In this document: positions 33,663-42,977 of the stretch, one piece after another
How positions within the stretch are numbered: the first letter of the stretch is position 1
Layout: the number at the start of each line of letters is the position of its first letter
Source: Natronorubrum bangense
GTDB taxonomy: Archaea > Halobacteriota > Halobacteria > Halobacteriales > Natrialbaceae
Assembly (NCBI RefSeq): GCF_004799645.1
Contig: NZ_CP031306.1
Span: 186,001-250,000, forward strand
Reading direction: 5' to 3'
Length of the DNA: 64,000 bases
Position numbers and translations under genes: made by a program
The notes under the pieces: model-generated
The model's database searches: none
What the model was told of the DNA's origin: nothing
Seen by the model: the letters and a program-made list of their open reading frames with translations, nothing else

Positions 33663-34988
33663 CTACGCGGGATCGAGTCTCACGATTCGGTCGTCGTCTG
33701 CCGCTGGAAACGCGCCGCTTGCCCGACCGTCTCGGTTCGAGGTGAGCAGATACAGCGAGCCGTCGGGACCGCGTTCGATATGCCGGAGGCGGCCGTATTC
33801 GCCCTCGAACAGCGTGTGAATCGTTGCGGTGAATCGATCGTCGAGCCACGTCGCGTCGTTTTGAACGCCAGTCCCGTCTTCCGACTCTGCCCCATCCTCG
33901 AGCCCCCCGTTTTCGGGGTGGAGTGACACGGCATACAGCGCGTTTGACGCGAGCCCGCAGACGAACATGCGATTTTCCCACGGCGTGATCGACTCACCAT
34001 CATAGAAGGCCATTCCGGAGGGTGCCCACGTCGTCTCGGGGCCGGTGTTGACGACTGGTGGCGTGGCATCGTCGTACTCGTCGTAGCTACCGTACTCCGG
34101 GTCGTCCGGGCCGCCGCGGACGAGATCCCAGCCGTAGTTGCCGCCCGGCCGGAGGATCGACACCTCGTCTCGAGCCGCTGGACCGTGTTCGGCCACCATG
34201 GGTGTTCCCTGTGGAGTGAAGGCGATCCCCTGTGGGTTGCGATGGCCCAGCGTGTAGGTTCGTTGGTCGCCGTCTGCACCCCAGTCTGGGTTCTCAGGGG
34301 CTGGCTCACCATCCGGCGTGAGACGGAGCACTGCACCCGCACGGGCGCCGGGATCCTGCGTGAGCGCGGGCTCCTCGGCGTCGCCGGTCAGCACCCAGAG
34401 ATATTCCTCGGGGCCGAACGTGATCCGACCACCGTTGTGTGTCGTCGCTCCTGGGATTCCATCGAGGACTGTCTCGAGTGTCTCTGACTCGAGGTCGTAG
34501 CTGACGACCCGGTTCCCGACCGCGCCGTCATCGACCGTGTAGTAGACGAACAGTTCGGCCCGGTCCGGGTACTCCGGATGGATCGCAACACCAAGCGTGC
34601 CACCCTCGCCAGGGGCCGCCCGATCCGGCAAGGCGTCAGCCTCGAGGAGCAGTTCGCCGTCGTCGGGAGACAGGTCGGCGTCCGTCGCCAGTGCGGTCGC
34701 ATCGAATCGACGGACACCGCCAGTGCGCTCGGTGAGGAACGCATCGTCCGCGGCGAAGACGAGATCCCAGGGGACCTCGAGGCCGGCGACTACTGTCGTC
34801 GCGGTCACGTCATCTTCGGATGGTGTGCCGTCAGCTGGTCGCCACTCGGGTTCAGTCCAGTCGTCGTCGGGGGTCGCCTCGGGTGTTGTAAGCTCCTGGA
34901 CGTCTGCGCCGGAGCCTGTCAAACAGCCAGCGAGGGCGATCGAACTGCCGGCCGCCGCGAGGATGTGTCGCCGTGTCGGAGAGCCCAT
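33663..34988 (-). CDS. PQQ-dependent sugar dehydrogenase-type lipoprotein
   Basis: 441 residues. The N-terminus has a twin-arginine signal with lipobox: PTRRHILAAAGSSIALAGCL, so the mature protein is probably a Tat-exported lipoprotein anchored by Cys 22 on the cell surface. The rest is a six-bladed beta-propeller of the soluble glucose/sorbosone dehydrogenase family: LEVPWDLVFAADDAFLTER, GGTLGVAIHPEYP, HNGGRITFGPEEYLWVLTGD, LGHRNPQGIAFTPQG and GNYGWDLVRGG. These enzymes oxidise aldoses or sugar aldehydes with PQQ; whether this organism makes PQQ is not visible here, and other family members lack it. Confidence 0.9.
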   Translation of the reverse strand: MGSPTRRHILAAAGSSIALAGCLTGSGADVQELTTPEATPDDDWTEPEWRPADGTPSEDDVTATTVVAGLEVPWDLVFAADDAFLTERTGGVRRFDATALATDADLSPDDGELLLEADALPDRAAPGEGGTLGVAIHPEYPDRAELFVYYTVDDGAVGNRVVSYDLESETLETVLDGIPGATTHNGGRITFGPEEYLWVLTGDAEEPALTQDPGARAGAVLRLTPDGEPAPENPDWGADGDQRTYTLGHRNPQGIAFTPQGTPMVAEHGPAARDEVSILRPGGNYGWDLVRGGPDDPEYGSYDEYDDATPPVVNTGPETTWAPSGMAFYDGESITPWENRMFVCGLASNALYAVSLHPENGGLEDGAESEDGTGVQNDATWLDDRFTATIHTLFEGEYGRLRHIERGPDGSLYLLTSNRDGRASGAFPAADDDRIVRLDPA

Positions 34989-35048
34989 AGCTGATTGAAC
35001 GGGACGACAACAGGAGTGTGCTTCGGCGTGCTCGAGACCGTTCGGCGG

Positions 35049-35515
35049 TCAGTCCGCAGTTGCAGCGGGAGATTGCTGTTCGGCGCGTGTCGAGCGCCAG
35101 AAACCCTGGACGTACGCGCCGATGAACATCCCGAGGATCCCCAGAGGATGGCGTAGTTGCCGATTCCGAGGCTGGCGTAGGCAGCGCCGGGACAGATCCC
35201 CGAGAGCCCCCAGCCAACGCCGAAGATGCCGCCGCCGATGACGACGTTCTTGTCGAGGCTCTTCAGCCGTCGGGTGTATGTATCTCCCGTCAGTGGAGCC
35301 GTCGTGCGTAGCTGCTTGATGCCGAAAAAGGTGATTCCGGTCACGATCGCGGCCCCGAACATCACGAATAGCAGCCCGAAGTCCTCGAACTGCAGGAAGC
35401 TCAGGACGACCTCGGGCTGGGCCATGTGGCTAAAGCCAAGGCCGAAGCCAAAGAGCAGGCCGCCGACGAAGATTAGTGGCATGAACAACGGATGTTGTTC
35501 GTGGTCGGCGCTCAT
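35049..35515 (-). pseudogene. YeeE/YedE-family sulphur-transport protein, frameshifted
   Basis: Starts MSADHEQHPLFMPLIF, overlaps its upstream partner by ATGA, and codes for membrane helices with FGFGLGFSHMAQPEVVL and GLSGICPGAAYASLGIGNYAILWG. At a run of four G (complement of 35139-35142) the phase slips by one: adding one base restores ILGMFIGAYVQGFWRSTRAE and a natural stop at 35049, for 155 residues. Without the base the frame runs to 34919 with unlike sequence. Because the slip is in a homopolymer, a sequencing or assembly error is as likely as true inactivation. Confidence 0.85.
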
Positions 35516-36000
35516 GGGCTCACCCCCGCAGCCTGTACCAGCTGTGCCACACCGATCGCGACGAGCAGGAACGTCGCGACGCCGACGAACGACGTCCCCG
35601 AGACTGAGCCGACGCCACAGACGCCGTGACCCGAGGTACAGCCTTTCCCGACACGAGTTCCGATTCCGACGAGGATGCCACCGAGCAGGAGCCGCCACCA
35701 CTGGACGTCAGTCGTCCAGATCCCGTCCTGAAAGGCGAGCGCGTAGACTGCTGCACCGGCGACGATTCCCAGTGTGAACACGACACGCCAGTCACGCGAG
35801 GGACGATACTGCTGGAATCGCGAGAGAGTCGAGGCGTACGAGAGTGTCGACTCGAGGAACGTGCTCGCGCCGGCGGTGATGCCGGTCCCGAGATAGATTA
35901 CGGCAACCCCGAGACCGACGAACAGGCCACCGATGGCGTAGTGACTGATCCCGTTTGGGAACAGTTCTGCCAGCATAGCGACAAGAAACGTTGCAGTCAT
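35512..36000 (-). CDS. YeeE/YedE-family sulphur-transport protein
   Basis: 162 residues starting MTATFLVAMLAELFPNGIS, with four predicted membrane helices. VGKGCTSGHGVCGVGSVSG contains the conserved cysteine of the YeeE/YedE thiosulphate-importer superfamily (C-T-S-G-H-G), where cysteines relay the sulphur compound through the membrane. The stop overlaps the start of the second, frameshifted member (35515), a two-gene arrangement common in haloarchaea in which the halves probably form one transporter. The ATG at 36000 was chosen; the open frame upstream is unlike the family. Confidence 0.88.
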   Translation of the reverse strand: MTATFLVAMLAELFPNGISHYAIGGLFVGLGVAVIYLGTGITAGASTFLESTLSYASTLSRFQQYRPSRDWRVVFTLGIVAGAAVYALAFQDGIWTTDVQWWRLLLGGILVGIGTRVGKGCTSGHGVCGVGSVSGTSFVGVATFLLVAIGVAQLVQAAGVSP

Positions 36001-36093
36001 ACGCAGCGGAAGGGGACGGCAGCGTATCAAAGCTCCCCACGCGGGGAAAATTGTGCCCATCTATGACAGCCGAACACCCCTCGGCTGCCAGTC

Positions 36094-36891
36094 TCAGTCC
36101 GCGGCTGGCGGCGTCGTCAAGATATCGAGTTTGTCAGCCGCATAGCCAAAGACGTCGCGGTAGCCGTTCGGGGACATGAGAACCGGATAGAACGGCTCAT
36201 TGGCGACCTGTGTATCGCCGTCGGCAGCTGCAAACGGGTCACCAGCGTCGACTCGAGTGAAGTTATCGACGAAGACCTCGTAGGTGTCTGCCTGCTGTTT
36301 GTTGATAACATCGGTCAACTGGTAGACAGGCAGCTCGCGACACACCGTATCGCCGGGCAACGCTCCAACGGCCGTCAGGAACGTTCGCGTCAGCCGGTCA
36401 GCGTTCTGGGCGGCTGTCTCCGACCCTTGCAGCCCACACTCGACTTCGATCGTGTTGATCTTCGAGAAGAGCCGCCCCTCTGCGAACTGACTGGTTTCGA
36501 CCATCGCTGCCACCGGCAGCTGTGGCACCAGCTCTTTTGCGGTCTCGCTCACGCCGTTGACGATCGCAAAGGGGTCTGCATGACTCTGTGTCGAATGCAT
36601 CGAGAACGTGAGACAGCCCTCGAGTTCTTCGACGAGTCGATGGGCGAGCTGAGCTTCATGCGTTTTCGCGTTCGGATGGCCGGGGAACGTTCGATTCAGG
36701 TCCTCGTCGACGAACCGCACGCGTCGCTCGAGGGCCGCCTCGTTGGCGACAATGAGCTTGACGGGCCGTTCGACGGTCGGGCGTTCGTCGAGCAATCGCT
36801 CGACGGCCCGGACGCCACAGGGTTCATCGCCATGGATGCCTGCAACGACTGCGAGTTCCGGCGTTCCCGACCCGAGCTGTGCAACTCTCAT
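36094..36891 (-). CDS. Succinylglutamate desuccinylase/aspartoacylase-family hydrolase
   Basis: About 265 residues starting MRVAQLGSGTPELAVVAG. Zinc carboxypeptidase-like M14 fold: VAGIHGDEPCGVRA provides the HxxE zinc-binding pair, LNRTFPGHPNAKTHE a second conserved block, and a histidine in SMHSTQSHADP the third zinc ligand, so the catalytic set appears complete. The family removes acyl groups from amino acids or related amides. The open frame has an upstream TTG at 36918, but the ATG at 36891 gives the family-like start. Substrate unknown. Confidence 0.85.
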   Translation of the reverse strand: MRVAQLGSGTPELAVVAGIHGDEPCGVRAVERLLDERPTVERPVKLIVANEAALERRVRFVDEDLNRTFPGHPNAKTHEAQLAHRLVEELEGCLTFSMHSTQSHADPFAIVNGVSETAKELVPQLPVAAMVETSQFAEGRLFSKINTIEVECGLQGSETAAQNADRLTRTFLTAVGALPGDTVCRELPVYQLTDVINKQQADTYEVFVDNFTRVDAGDPFAAADGDTQVANEPFYPVLMSPNGYRDVFGYAADKLDILTTPPAAD

Positions 36892-37032
36892 CACCGGATA
36901 GATGGGCTCTGACTCCAAAGGCGATTCGGTCTCTCACCAATACAGAGGGTTCGGAAAATAGCCATGATAGCACAGACCATGATCCCGTCTGACACTGCCC
37001 CGCTCGCCAGCACGTCGACCGAGGCCGAACGG

Positions 37033-37524
37033 TCACTCCTCGAGTGTCTCAACATACTCGAAATCGACTGCTCGAGCAGTCGGTCGCTCGCCATCGAGTG
37101 GGATCTGCCAGTCGTCGATCAGGTCTGGATCATCGATGGCGTTCGTCAGCGTGGTTCGGACCTCGAGCAGATCAACGCCGTAGTAATCCCGCGGAACGCC
37201 GTGAAGATACTGGAGTGCCGTCTCGAAGAGGCTCCGCATTCCGTCGTCGTTCTCGAAATCAACGTGCTTGTACGCGCCCGCTGCGACTTGGACCATTCCG
37301 TGGGCGAACGCGCTTTCGGTGGTTCCACGCCCGTAATTGTACCATTCTAACTCGAAGCAGTCATGCGATTCGTGGAACGCGCCGGAGTTGTAGAGACGAA
37401 CGCCGTGAACCACCGCCCGCCGAAGCGTCCCGTGTTCCCAGCGGTCGTCGGCAACGAGCCAGCCCGTCGGCGTCTCGGATCCAGCTGGTGGCGAGACGGT
37501 GGGATCACGCGTGTGATCGTCCAT
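37033..37524 (-). CDS. DUF309-family protein
   Basis: 163 residues starting [15 protein letters not shown]. The DUF309 core is visible as [21 protein letters not shown], containing the FHExHDxxE motif, then [19 protein letters not shown] and [16 protein letters not shown]. Family members are small helical proteins of unknown function with conserved His and Glu residues that suggest metal or enzymatic activity. The N-terminal 20 residues are disordered. It is followed on the left by the deacylase-like gene in the same direction, about 140 bases away. Confidence 0.85.
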   Translation of the reverse strand: MDDHTRDPTVSPPAGSETPTGWLVADDRWEHGTLRRAVVHGVRLYNSGAFHESHDCFELEWYNYGRGTTESAFAHGMVQVAAGAYKHVDFENDDGMRSLFETALQYLHGVPRDYYGVDLLEVRTTLTNAIDDPDLIDDWQIPLDGERPTARAVDFEYVETLEE

Positions 37525-37774
37525 AGGCAGTGTTGGGCGAGCCAGCGGGTAATTCCATCGGCACCAGCTGACAGCAGTGGGGTGATCCGATCTATTCGGT
37601 TTTGGACCGACGTTCGATGCGGCTGGCGATGTCAACACTGCAGAAAGCAACCCGATGCGCATATCAACGGGTGGCCAAACTGCAAGCAACAGTGTGTGGC
37701 CACCGCCCTCGAGTAGAATGTGGCCTGAAGCTGCGAGCCCAACTGTATAGAGTGGACGCCCCCAACGGAGGTGT

Positions 37775-38092
37775 ATGGAGACACGATGGGCGACTGTCGA
37801 CGGCGTATACCTCGAGTTGCCCAACGACTGTACCGCTGACGAGCTTCGAACGGCCTTGCGGAAGCCAGCCGATGCAGTGTTGATCGCAGTTACGGGAGAT
37901 CTCGTCTCGGTCGTCCACGACGAAGAACAGTCGCTTACCGAGATGGTCGCCGGCTGTGCCGACACGTACTATTTCAGACGGCCGGACGAACCCGATCGCA
38001 ACGACGTTCTTTCGGCACCGGAACTCGAGTCAGCACTCGCGGAGTCGACGGCAGCCGAGACCACGTTTCAGCGACCCGGGATCGATCACTGA
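37775..38092 (+). CDS. Small uncharacterised haloarchaeal protein
   Basis: 105 residues starting [19 protein letters not shown]. Acidic, with an alternating beta-alpha pattern ([41 protein letters not shown]). One cysteine pair (C19, C60) but no motif. A 250-base gap precedes it, with nothing else I can identify. Not recognised. Confidence 0.55.
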   Translation: METRWATVDGVYLELPNDCTADELRTALRKPADAVLIAVTGDLVSVVHDEEQSLTEMVAGCADTYYFRRPDEPDRNDVLSAPELESALAESTAAETTFQRPGIDH

Positions 38093-38295
38093 CAGCTCTC
38101 GAGGCAAACTGGCTGCTCTCGAGTTCACTCAAACCGGCACACGAGCCCCTGCTCGGGGCCACAACGACTGGCATGTGGTTTCGAGCCGGTGCCGATCTGT
38201 GACTCAGACACACGGCTCAGGAACATGATCGTCGGGAGAATGCGTCAAACGCCAGCGAACACGCTCTGTCTTCGGTACGTTGTTTCGCGGAAGAA

Positions 38296-38370
38296 TGCTC
38301 CGTCAGGGATTTGAACCCTGGTCATCGGCTCGAAAGGCCGAAATGATTGGCCGGACTACACCAACGGAGC
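38296..38370 (-). tRNA. tRNA-Glu (anticodon TTC)
   Basis: 75 bases on the minus strand. Acceptor stem GCTCCGT/ACGGAGC with discriminator A; anticodon arm TCGGC-CTTTCGA-GCCGA giving TTC, reading GAA/GAG; T-arm CAGGG-TTCAAAT-CCCTG. No intron, no encoded CCA. Confidence 0.95.
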
Positions 38371-38630
38371 GATCATTGCGTTCTCACACTGCGTCTCGCC
38401 TCGGTTGGCGATCCAACCCAGCGTGCCTCGAACGCATTAGTCGATTGCGGGGGCCTAGTAAAAAGCGTTCCGTTCTGCGTCCGTAATGGCAGCTACTAAC
38501 GTAGTTAGGACGCTGTCATTTCGACCCCAGATCGACGCCGAGGTACGGCCAGGTGCTGTCGGTTCGTCACTACTCGAGCGGTTGGCTACGCGCTTTGGTG
38601 GGCGAGTGCCGCCGGCATCTCAACGCTTTT

Positions 38631-38638
38631 GAATATAC
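38631..38638 (+). promoter_or_regulatory. TATA box of the FAH-family gene
   Basis: GAATATAC within TTTTGAATATACAC, about 20-25 bases before the ATG at 38656, supporting that start over the upstream ATG at 38629, which lies at the TATA box itself. Confidence 0.6.
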
Positions 38639-38655
38639 ACCACAACCCATCGCGC

Positions 38656-39393
38656 ATGAAATACGTCCGATTCCGCGACCCTGCCGGTGCTGTCCGCCGC
38701 GGCGAGTTCGAGAACGGCCACGTCCACTTCGGGAACGAGAGCTACGCACTCGAGTCCGACGAGATCGACGTCCTCCCACCGTGTGAGCCGTCGAAGATCG
38801 TCTGTATCGGCCGTAACTACGCCGACCACGCAGACGAGATGGGCTCTGACGTTCCGGACCGCCCGCTGATCTTCCTGAAGCCGCCGAACACGATTGCAAG
38901 CCACGGCGACACCGTCACCGCACCGGCCGGGAAAGAGCGCATCGACTACGAGGCCGAACTGGGCGTCGTTATCGGCGAGCAATGCCGTCACGTCCCCGTC
39001 TCCGAGGCGATGGACGTCGTCGAGGGCTTTACGTGCGTCAACGATATCTCGAACCGCGACGACCAGGAGAAAGAACAGAACTGGATCCGCGGGAAGGCGT
39101 TCGACGGCGCTGCGCCCCTTGGGCCACTGCTCGCAACGCCCGATGAAGTGCCGGCCGACGCATCTGTTCAGTCCCGCGTCAACGGCGAGCTGAAACAGGA
39201 CGGCTCGCGCGAACAACTCATGTTCCCCATTCCAGAACTGATCGCCGAGATCACGGCCTACATGACCTTAGAGCCAGGTGACGTGATCGCGACCGGGACG
39301 CCGGAAGGCGTCGGTCCACTGTCCGATGGCGACGAGGTCGAGATCGAAATCGAGGGCGTCGGCACACTCGCACACTCGATCCGACGGCCGTAG
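38656..39393 (+). CDS. Fumarylacetoacetate hydrolase-family protein
   Basis: 245 residues starting MKYVRFRDPAGAVRRGEF. Catalytic domain features: KIVCIGRNYADHADEMG near 57, FLKPPNTI, then IDYEAELGVVIG near 100 carrying the metal-binding E-x-E, the aspartate in GFTCVNDISNRD, and the GDVIATGTPEGVGPL loop near 205. The family includes acylpyruvate hydrolases, 2-hydroxyhepta-2,4-diene-1,7-dioate isomerases and oxaloacetate decarboxylases; size and motifs do not separate these. The gene starts its own short-leader transcript and the beta-lactamase-fold gene follows 61 bases later in the same direction. Confidence 0.88.
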   Translation: MKYVRFRDPAGAVRRGEFENGHVHFGNESYALESDEIDVLPPCEPSKIVCIGRNYADHADEMGSDVPDRPLIFLKPPNTIASHGDTVTAPAGKERIDYEAELGVVIGEQCRHVPVSEAMDVVEGFTCVNDISNRDDQEKEQNWIRGKAFDGAAPLGPLLATPDEVPADASVQSRVNGELKQDGSREQLMFPIPELIAEITAYMTLEPGDVIATGTPEGVGPLSDGDEVEIEIEGVGTLAHSIRRP

Positions 39394-39454
39394 ACCGGAG
39401 TCGAAGTAACTGCGAGGCGAACCTTTTTCGACCTGCTCGAGCGTACGGGCGAGT

Positions 39455-40156
39455 ATGACCGTTCGTTTCGGTGCAGTGACCATCGACTGGCTCGGCTACG
39501 CGACCGTTCGCCTCGAGGGCGAGACGGGGGCTGTCATCTACATGGATCCCGGTCGGTACGGGGTGCTCGATGGATACGATGCGCGCGATGGCGACCTCGT
39601 ACTGGTGACACACGCCCACCACTACGATCCCGACGGCATTCGCCGGGTGGCTCACGAGGACGCGATCGTCGTCGTTCACGAATCGATCGACGCCAGCGAG
39701 ATCGACCGGGTCGATGAACAGCCCGAAGACCTGCCCTACGAGGTCGAGCGTGTCCGTGCGGATGAATCGTTTGTCCTCGGCCCGCTGGACCTGTTCACCA
39801 CGCCCGCGTACAACGACCCCGCGGGCCCACATGTCGACGAGCACGGCGACCCGTATCATCCCGAGGGCGAAGGCTGTGGCTTTGCCGTCACAGTCGACGG
39901 CGTCTCGGCGTTCTGGCCCGGCGACACCGATGTCCTCCCGCTCCACGACGAACTGGGTATCGACCTGTTTCTCCCCCCGATCGGCGGCGCGTTTACGATG
40001 GATCGCCACGAGGCCGCCGCGCTCGCGGAACGAATTCGCCCCGAGCTCGTGTTGCCGATCCACTACGACACGTTCGAGGCGCTCGAGACCGACGCTGATG
40101 CGTTCGTCGTCGACGTCGCGAACCGCGCGGTTCCAGTGGTGCTCGACGAGCAGTAG
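39455..40156 (+). CDS. Metallo-beta-lactamase-fold hydrolase (UlaG-like)
   Basis: 233 residues. VTHAHHYDPDGI near 50 is the HxHxxD-type zinc site in the compact UlaG/YqjP-like form, and PGDTDVLP near 155 and LPIHYDTFEAL near 205 complete the metal-binding set. The fold hydrolyses esters, lactones or thioesters. The sequence around FTTPAYNDPAGPHVDEHG is like proteins annotated only as MBL-fold hydrolases in haloarchaea. Likely same transcript as the FAH-family gene. Confidence 0.85.
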   Translation: MTVRFGAVTIDWLGYATVRLEGETGAVIYMDPGRYGVLDGYDARDGDLVLVTHAHHYDPDGIRRVAHEDAIVVVHESIDASEIDRVDEQPEDLPYEVERVRADESFVLGPLDLFTTPAYNDPAGPHVDEHGDPYHPEGEGCGFAVTVDGVSAFWPGDTDVLPLHDELGIDLFLPPIGGAFTMDRHEAAALAERIRPELVLPIHYDTFEALETDADAFVVDVANRAVPVVLDEQ

Positions 40157-40299
40157 CGCCCGGTGACGAATCCGTGGACATAAGTCACGGATCGCCTAGT
40201 CACTCATACTTCCTATGTATACTGTTGGCACGCATACACGTTCTTGGTGGGTTCGAGTGGATACCTGCCTGAAACCCATCGTCATGGCTCCATACACCG

Positions 40300-41670
40300 G
40301 TGAGCACCGTGGCGAGTAAGACCGAAGACGGGCTCGAGACGTCCCAGCCCGAGCTTACCTATCCGTCGGCCGGCTGGAAGGGGTTCTTCAAGAACCACTT
40401 CGGACCGTCGATGCTCTGGGCGCTGATCAGCATCGGTGGAAGTCATATCGTTCTCGCACCGACGCTCGGTGGAACGTTCGGACTCGTCGCAATCTGGATG
40501 TTCGGCCTCATCTACGTCGCCAAGTACGGTGCCTGGGAACTGGGCATTCGCTATAACTACGGCGTCGGGGCAAACCCGATCGAAGCCTACGGTGATCTCC
40601 CCGGGCCGAAAAACTGGGCGCTCTGGGTGACGATCCTCGTCTTCACCGTCATGTACACGTTCATTACGGCTAGCGTCGGCATGAGCACGGCCGCGTTCAT
40701 CGCCGCGTTGACTCCTGGCTGGCTCACCGCAGCGTGGGCGTACGTCCTCTTCGTCGGCGCCGCCGGCGCGCTCGTGATCACGTCTCGCTACTCCGTCCTC
40801 GAGAAGGCGTTGATCGGTTTCACCGTCGCCGTCGGTGTGCTCGTCATGCTCGGCGCTCTCGTTGGGCCGCCATCGCCCGAACGGATCGCCGAAACGACGT
40901 TCGCGATCCCCGACCTCACCGGACCCGCCTTCGTCGCGCTGTTTGCCGCGGCCGCCGGGTTCGCACCGACCGGCTTCAGTACGAGTATTCTGATCGGCAG
41001 CTGGAGTATGGCCAAAGGCGAAGGGGCTGGTGAGCTGCGACAGAAGGGGCTCGATCCGAACAACCCGGCCCACCACGACTACATCCGTGCGTGGATCAAA
41101 ACCGGCCGCCGGGACTTCAACGTCGGCTACGTGTTCAGTTTCGTTCTGATTGCCGCAATGGTCATTCTGGCGACGAACGTCCTCTACCCGGACCCGCCGA
41201 CGGACGCCAACCTCGCGTTCGCGATCGGCAACATCCTGAGCGATTCCTTCGGCGAATGGTCGTACTACGCCATGCTGATCGGCGCGTTCGCAGCCCTCTA
41301 CTCGACCGTTATCACGCTTCTCGACGGGGCTGCCCGTGCAACCGGTGACATCCTCCCGATGGCGCTCGAGGACGAGAGTATCGACAGCGAGCGCATCCGA
41401 AAGCTCGTCGTCGCCGGCGTCGTCGTCGTCAGCAGCGCGATGGTGCTCGCGCTCGGGAACGTCCCCGTGACGCTGTTGCTCTACGTCGCCGCCATCCTCG
41501 CGGTCACGGAGATTTTCTTCTACCCAGCCAACTGGTACGTCGTCGAGAAACACCTTCCCGAGCCGTTCCGCCCGTCTCGAGCCTGGCACGCCTACTACGT
41601 CGTCAGCCTCGTGTTCGTCCTCATCTTCGGTGCGATGGGGGCTGCACTTCGACTCGGCTTCATCGGATAA
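40300..41670 (+). CDS. Nramp-family-like transporter lacking the classical metal-site motifs
   Basis: 456 residues with about eleven membrane helices. The overall helix pattern and segments such as GPSMLWALISIGGSHIVLAP in the first helix and FAPTGFSTSILIGSWSMAKG in the sixth match the positions of the Nramp metal-binding motifs, but the canonical Asp-Pro-Gly-Asn of helix 1 and Met-Pro-His of helix 6 are absent. It may be a divergent Nramp-related carrier with another substrate. The GTG at 40300 is taken as start; a short frame starting ATG at 40284 (12 codons, out of phase) overlaps it and could act as a leader. A second GTG lies at 40309. Confidence 0.72.
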   Translation: MSTVASKTEDGLETSQPELTYPSAGWKGFFKNHFGPSMLWALISIGGSHIVLAPTLGGTFGLVAIWMFGLIYVAKYGAWELGIRYNYGVGANPIEAYGDLPGPKNWALWVTILVFTVMYTFITASVGMSTAAFIAALTPGWLTAAWAYVLFVGAAGALVITSRYSVLEKALIGFTVAVGVLVMLGALVGPPSPERIAETTFAIPDLTGPAFVALFAAAAGFAPTGFSTSILIGSWSMAKGEGAGELRQKGLDPNNPAHHDYIRAWIKTGRRDFNVGYVFSFVLIAAMVILATNVLYPDPPTDANLAFAIGNILSDSFGEWSYYAMLIGAFAALYSTVITLLDGAARATGDILPMALEDESIDSERIRKLVVAGVVVVSSAMVLALGNVPVTLLLYVAAILAVTEIFFYPANWYVVEKHLPEPFRPSRAWHAYYVVSLVFVLIFGAMGAALRLGFIG

Positions 41671-41757
41671 CACGACCCCGAGCCATCCGATTTCTATCGT
41701 CTCTACGATCAGCCAGTGCTACAAACAGTCTGTAACAGCGTTGGTGCTGGTCGAACG

Positions 41758-41867
41758 CGGCTCGAGGTGCGTCTAGATGACGCCCATCTCGCTGAGACGC
41801 TCGATCACTCTCCCCGACCCTCGGCTCGAGGTGCGTCTAGATGACGCCCATCTCGCTGAGACGCTCG
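41758..41867. repeat. 46-bp direct repeat, one copy being the 3' end of top6A
   Basis: The 46 bases starting CGGCTCGAGGTGCGTCTAGA occur at 41758-41803 and again at 41822-41867, an offset of 64. The right copy spans the last ten codons, stop and 3' flank of top6A; the left copy sits just beyond it as an untranslated duplicate. Confidence 0.95.
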
Positions 41868-42928
41868 GGGAGATACGTCTCCGTCACGAAATCCAATCCA
41901 CGGGCTGCAAGCGACTGCTGTTCGGACTTCTTGCCGATCTCGAGTTGGAGTTCGATCTGTTCTTCCCAGTAGTCGGTCTGGAAGCGCGGGTCCTCGAGTT
42001 CGCTCTCTAAGGCGTTGATGTCCGAGTCGCTGAGCGGGTCGGTCGGCAGATCGTACTCGACGATGTCGGCCGGCTGGATGCCGATATACTGGGCAGCTGG
42101 CGTCGCGAGATACTCCGAGAGGTGGGCCGACTTGATCGAGCCGTAAGCGACCGAGCCGTAGATTCGGTACGACCACGGGTCGCCGTCGGCGAAGACCGTC
42201 ACCGGGAGGTCGAGTTCGTCGTGGAGTCGCTTGATGATCCGTCGAGTCGCCCGTGCGGGCTGGCCCTTGAGGTGGACGATCAAGGCGTTGTACTCGTCAT
42301 CGAAGCCGTTCTCGACGAGTCGGTCCCGCATCCCACCGGTCTCGACGGCGAGGATGAAGTCGGCATCGCAGTCGAGAAACTCGATCGTGTCAGGGTTGTT
42401 CGGAATCTGGTAGCCACCTTCGCCGACGTCTTCCTGACAGTGGATATCGCGTTCGCCGCGACGGGTCTGTTCGCGCAGGTGCAGCGGCCCCATGATGGTT
42501 GCGCCCGACTCCTCCGGGCGCATGTGGAAGTCCTCGCGGGTCACACCCGAAACGATCTCCAGATCCTCGATCAGGCCGTTGGATTCGTCCTGATCCGAAA
42601 ACTGTGCCTCGTTGTTGTCCCAGCTTTCCGAAAGGTAGTACAACTCACGCAGGGTCGAGGAGCGGTCTTCCTCGAGTTGGTTCGCGAGGAACTCGATCGT
42701 GTAGACGGCCTTCAGCAGCTTTCGCGCACCGCGGACGGAGTTCGCAGAGCGTGTCGACTCTCGGTCGCCGTACACCCAGACGTCTTTGTCTTCGTCGTAC
42801 TCGATGTTGTTTTTCGTCCGCGTCGGCACGGACATGTGGGGGATCTCGCCCAGTTCGAACTGGTCGTAAAACTGTGCCGCGAGGTCGATCAACTGTTCTC
42901 GTGCCTGCTGGTCGTTGTCTGCGCTCAT
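41837..42928 (-). CDS. top6A: DNA topoisomerase VI subunit A
   Basis: 363 residues. Spo11-related subunit that cleaves both strands through a tyrosine. The catalytic Tyr lies in [12 protein letters not shown] near 97; the Toprim domain is seen as [14 protein letters not shown] (catalytic glutamate) and [20 protein letters not shown] (the DxD metal site). Full length for the archaeal enzyme. The gene is followed by an extra copy of its own 3' end. Transcribed after top6B with a 49-base gap; together they form the type IIB topoisomerase that relaxes and decatenates DNA. Confidence 0.96.
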   Translation of the reverse strand: MSADNDQQAREQLIDLAAQFYDQFELGEIPHMSVPTRTKNNIEYDEDKDVWVYGDRESTRSANSVRGARKLLKAVYTIEFLANQLEEDRSSTLRELYYLSESWDNNEAQFSDQDESNGLIEDLEIVSGVTREDFHMRPEESGATIMGPLHLREQTRRGERDIHCQEDVGEGGYQIPNNPDTIEFLDCDADFILAVETGGMRDRLVENGFDDEYNALIVHLKGQPARATRRIIKRLHDELDLPVTVFADGDPWSYRIYGSVAYGSIKSAHLSEYLATPAAQYIGIQPADIVEYDLPTDPLSDSDINALESELEDPRFQTDYWEEQIELQLEIGKKSEQQSLAARGLDFVTETYLPERLSEMGVI

Positions 42929-42977
42929 TGTTTCACCGTAAGTTCACTTCGTTCCGTCCGAGCACCCGGTCGCACGC

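Noticed and set aside
40282..41673. Long antisense frame of 463 codons opposite the Nramp-like gene
   Set aside because: Its protein is Arg/Asp/His-biased and low in hydrophobic order, typical of the mirror frame of GC-rich genes; the plus frame encodes a clear membrane protein.
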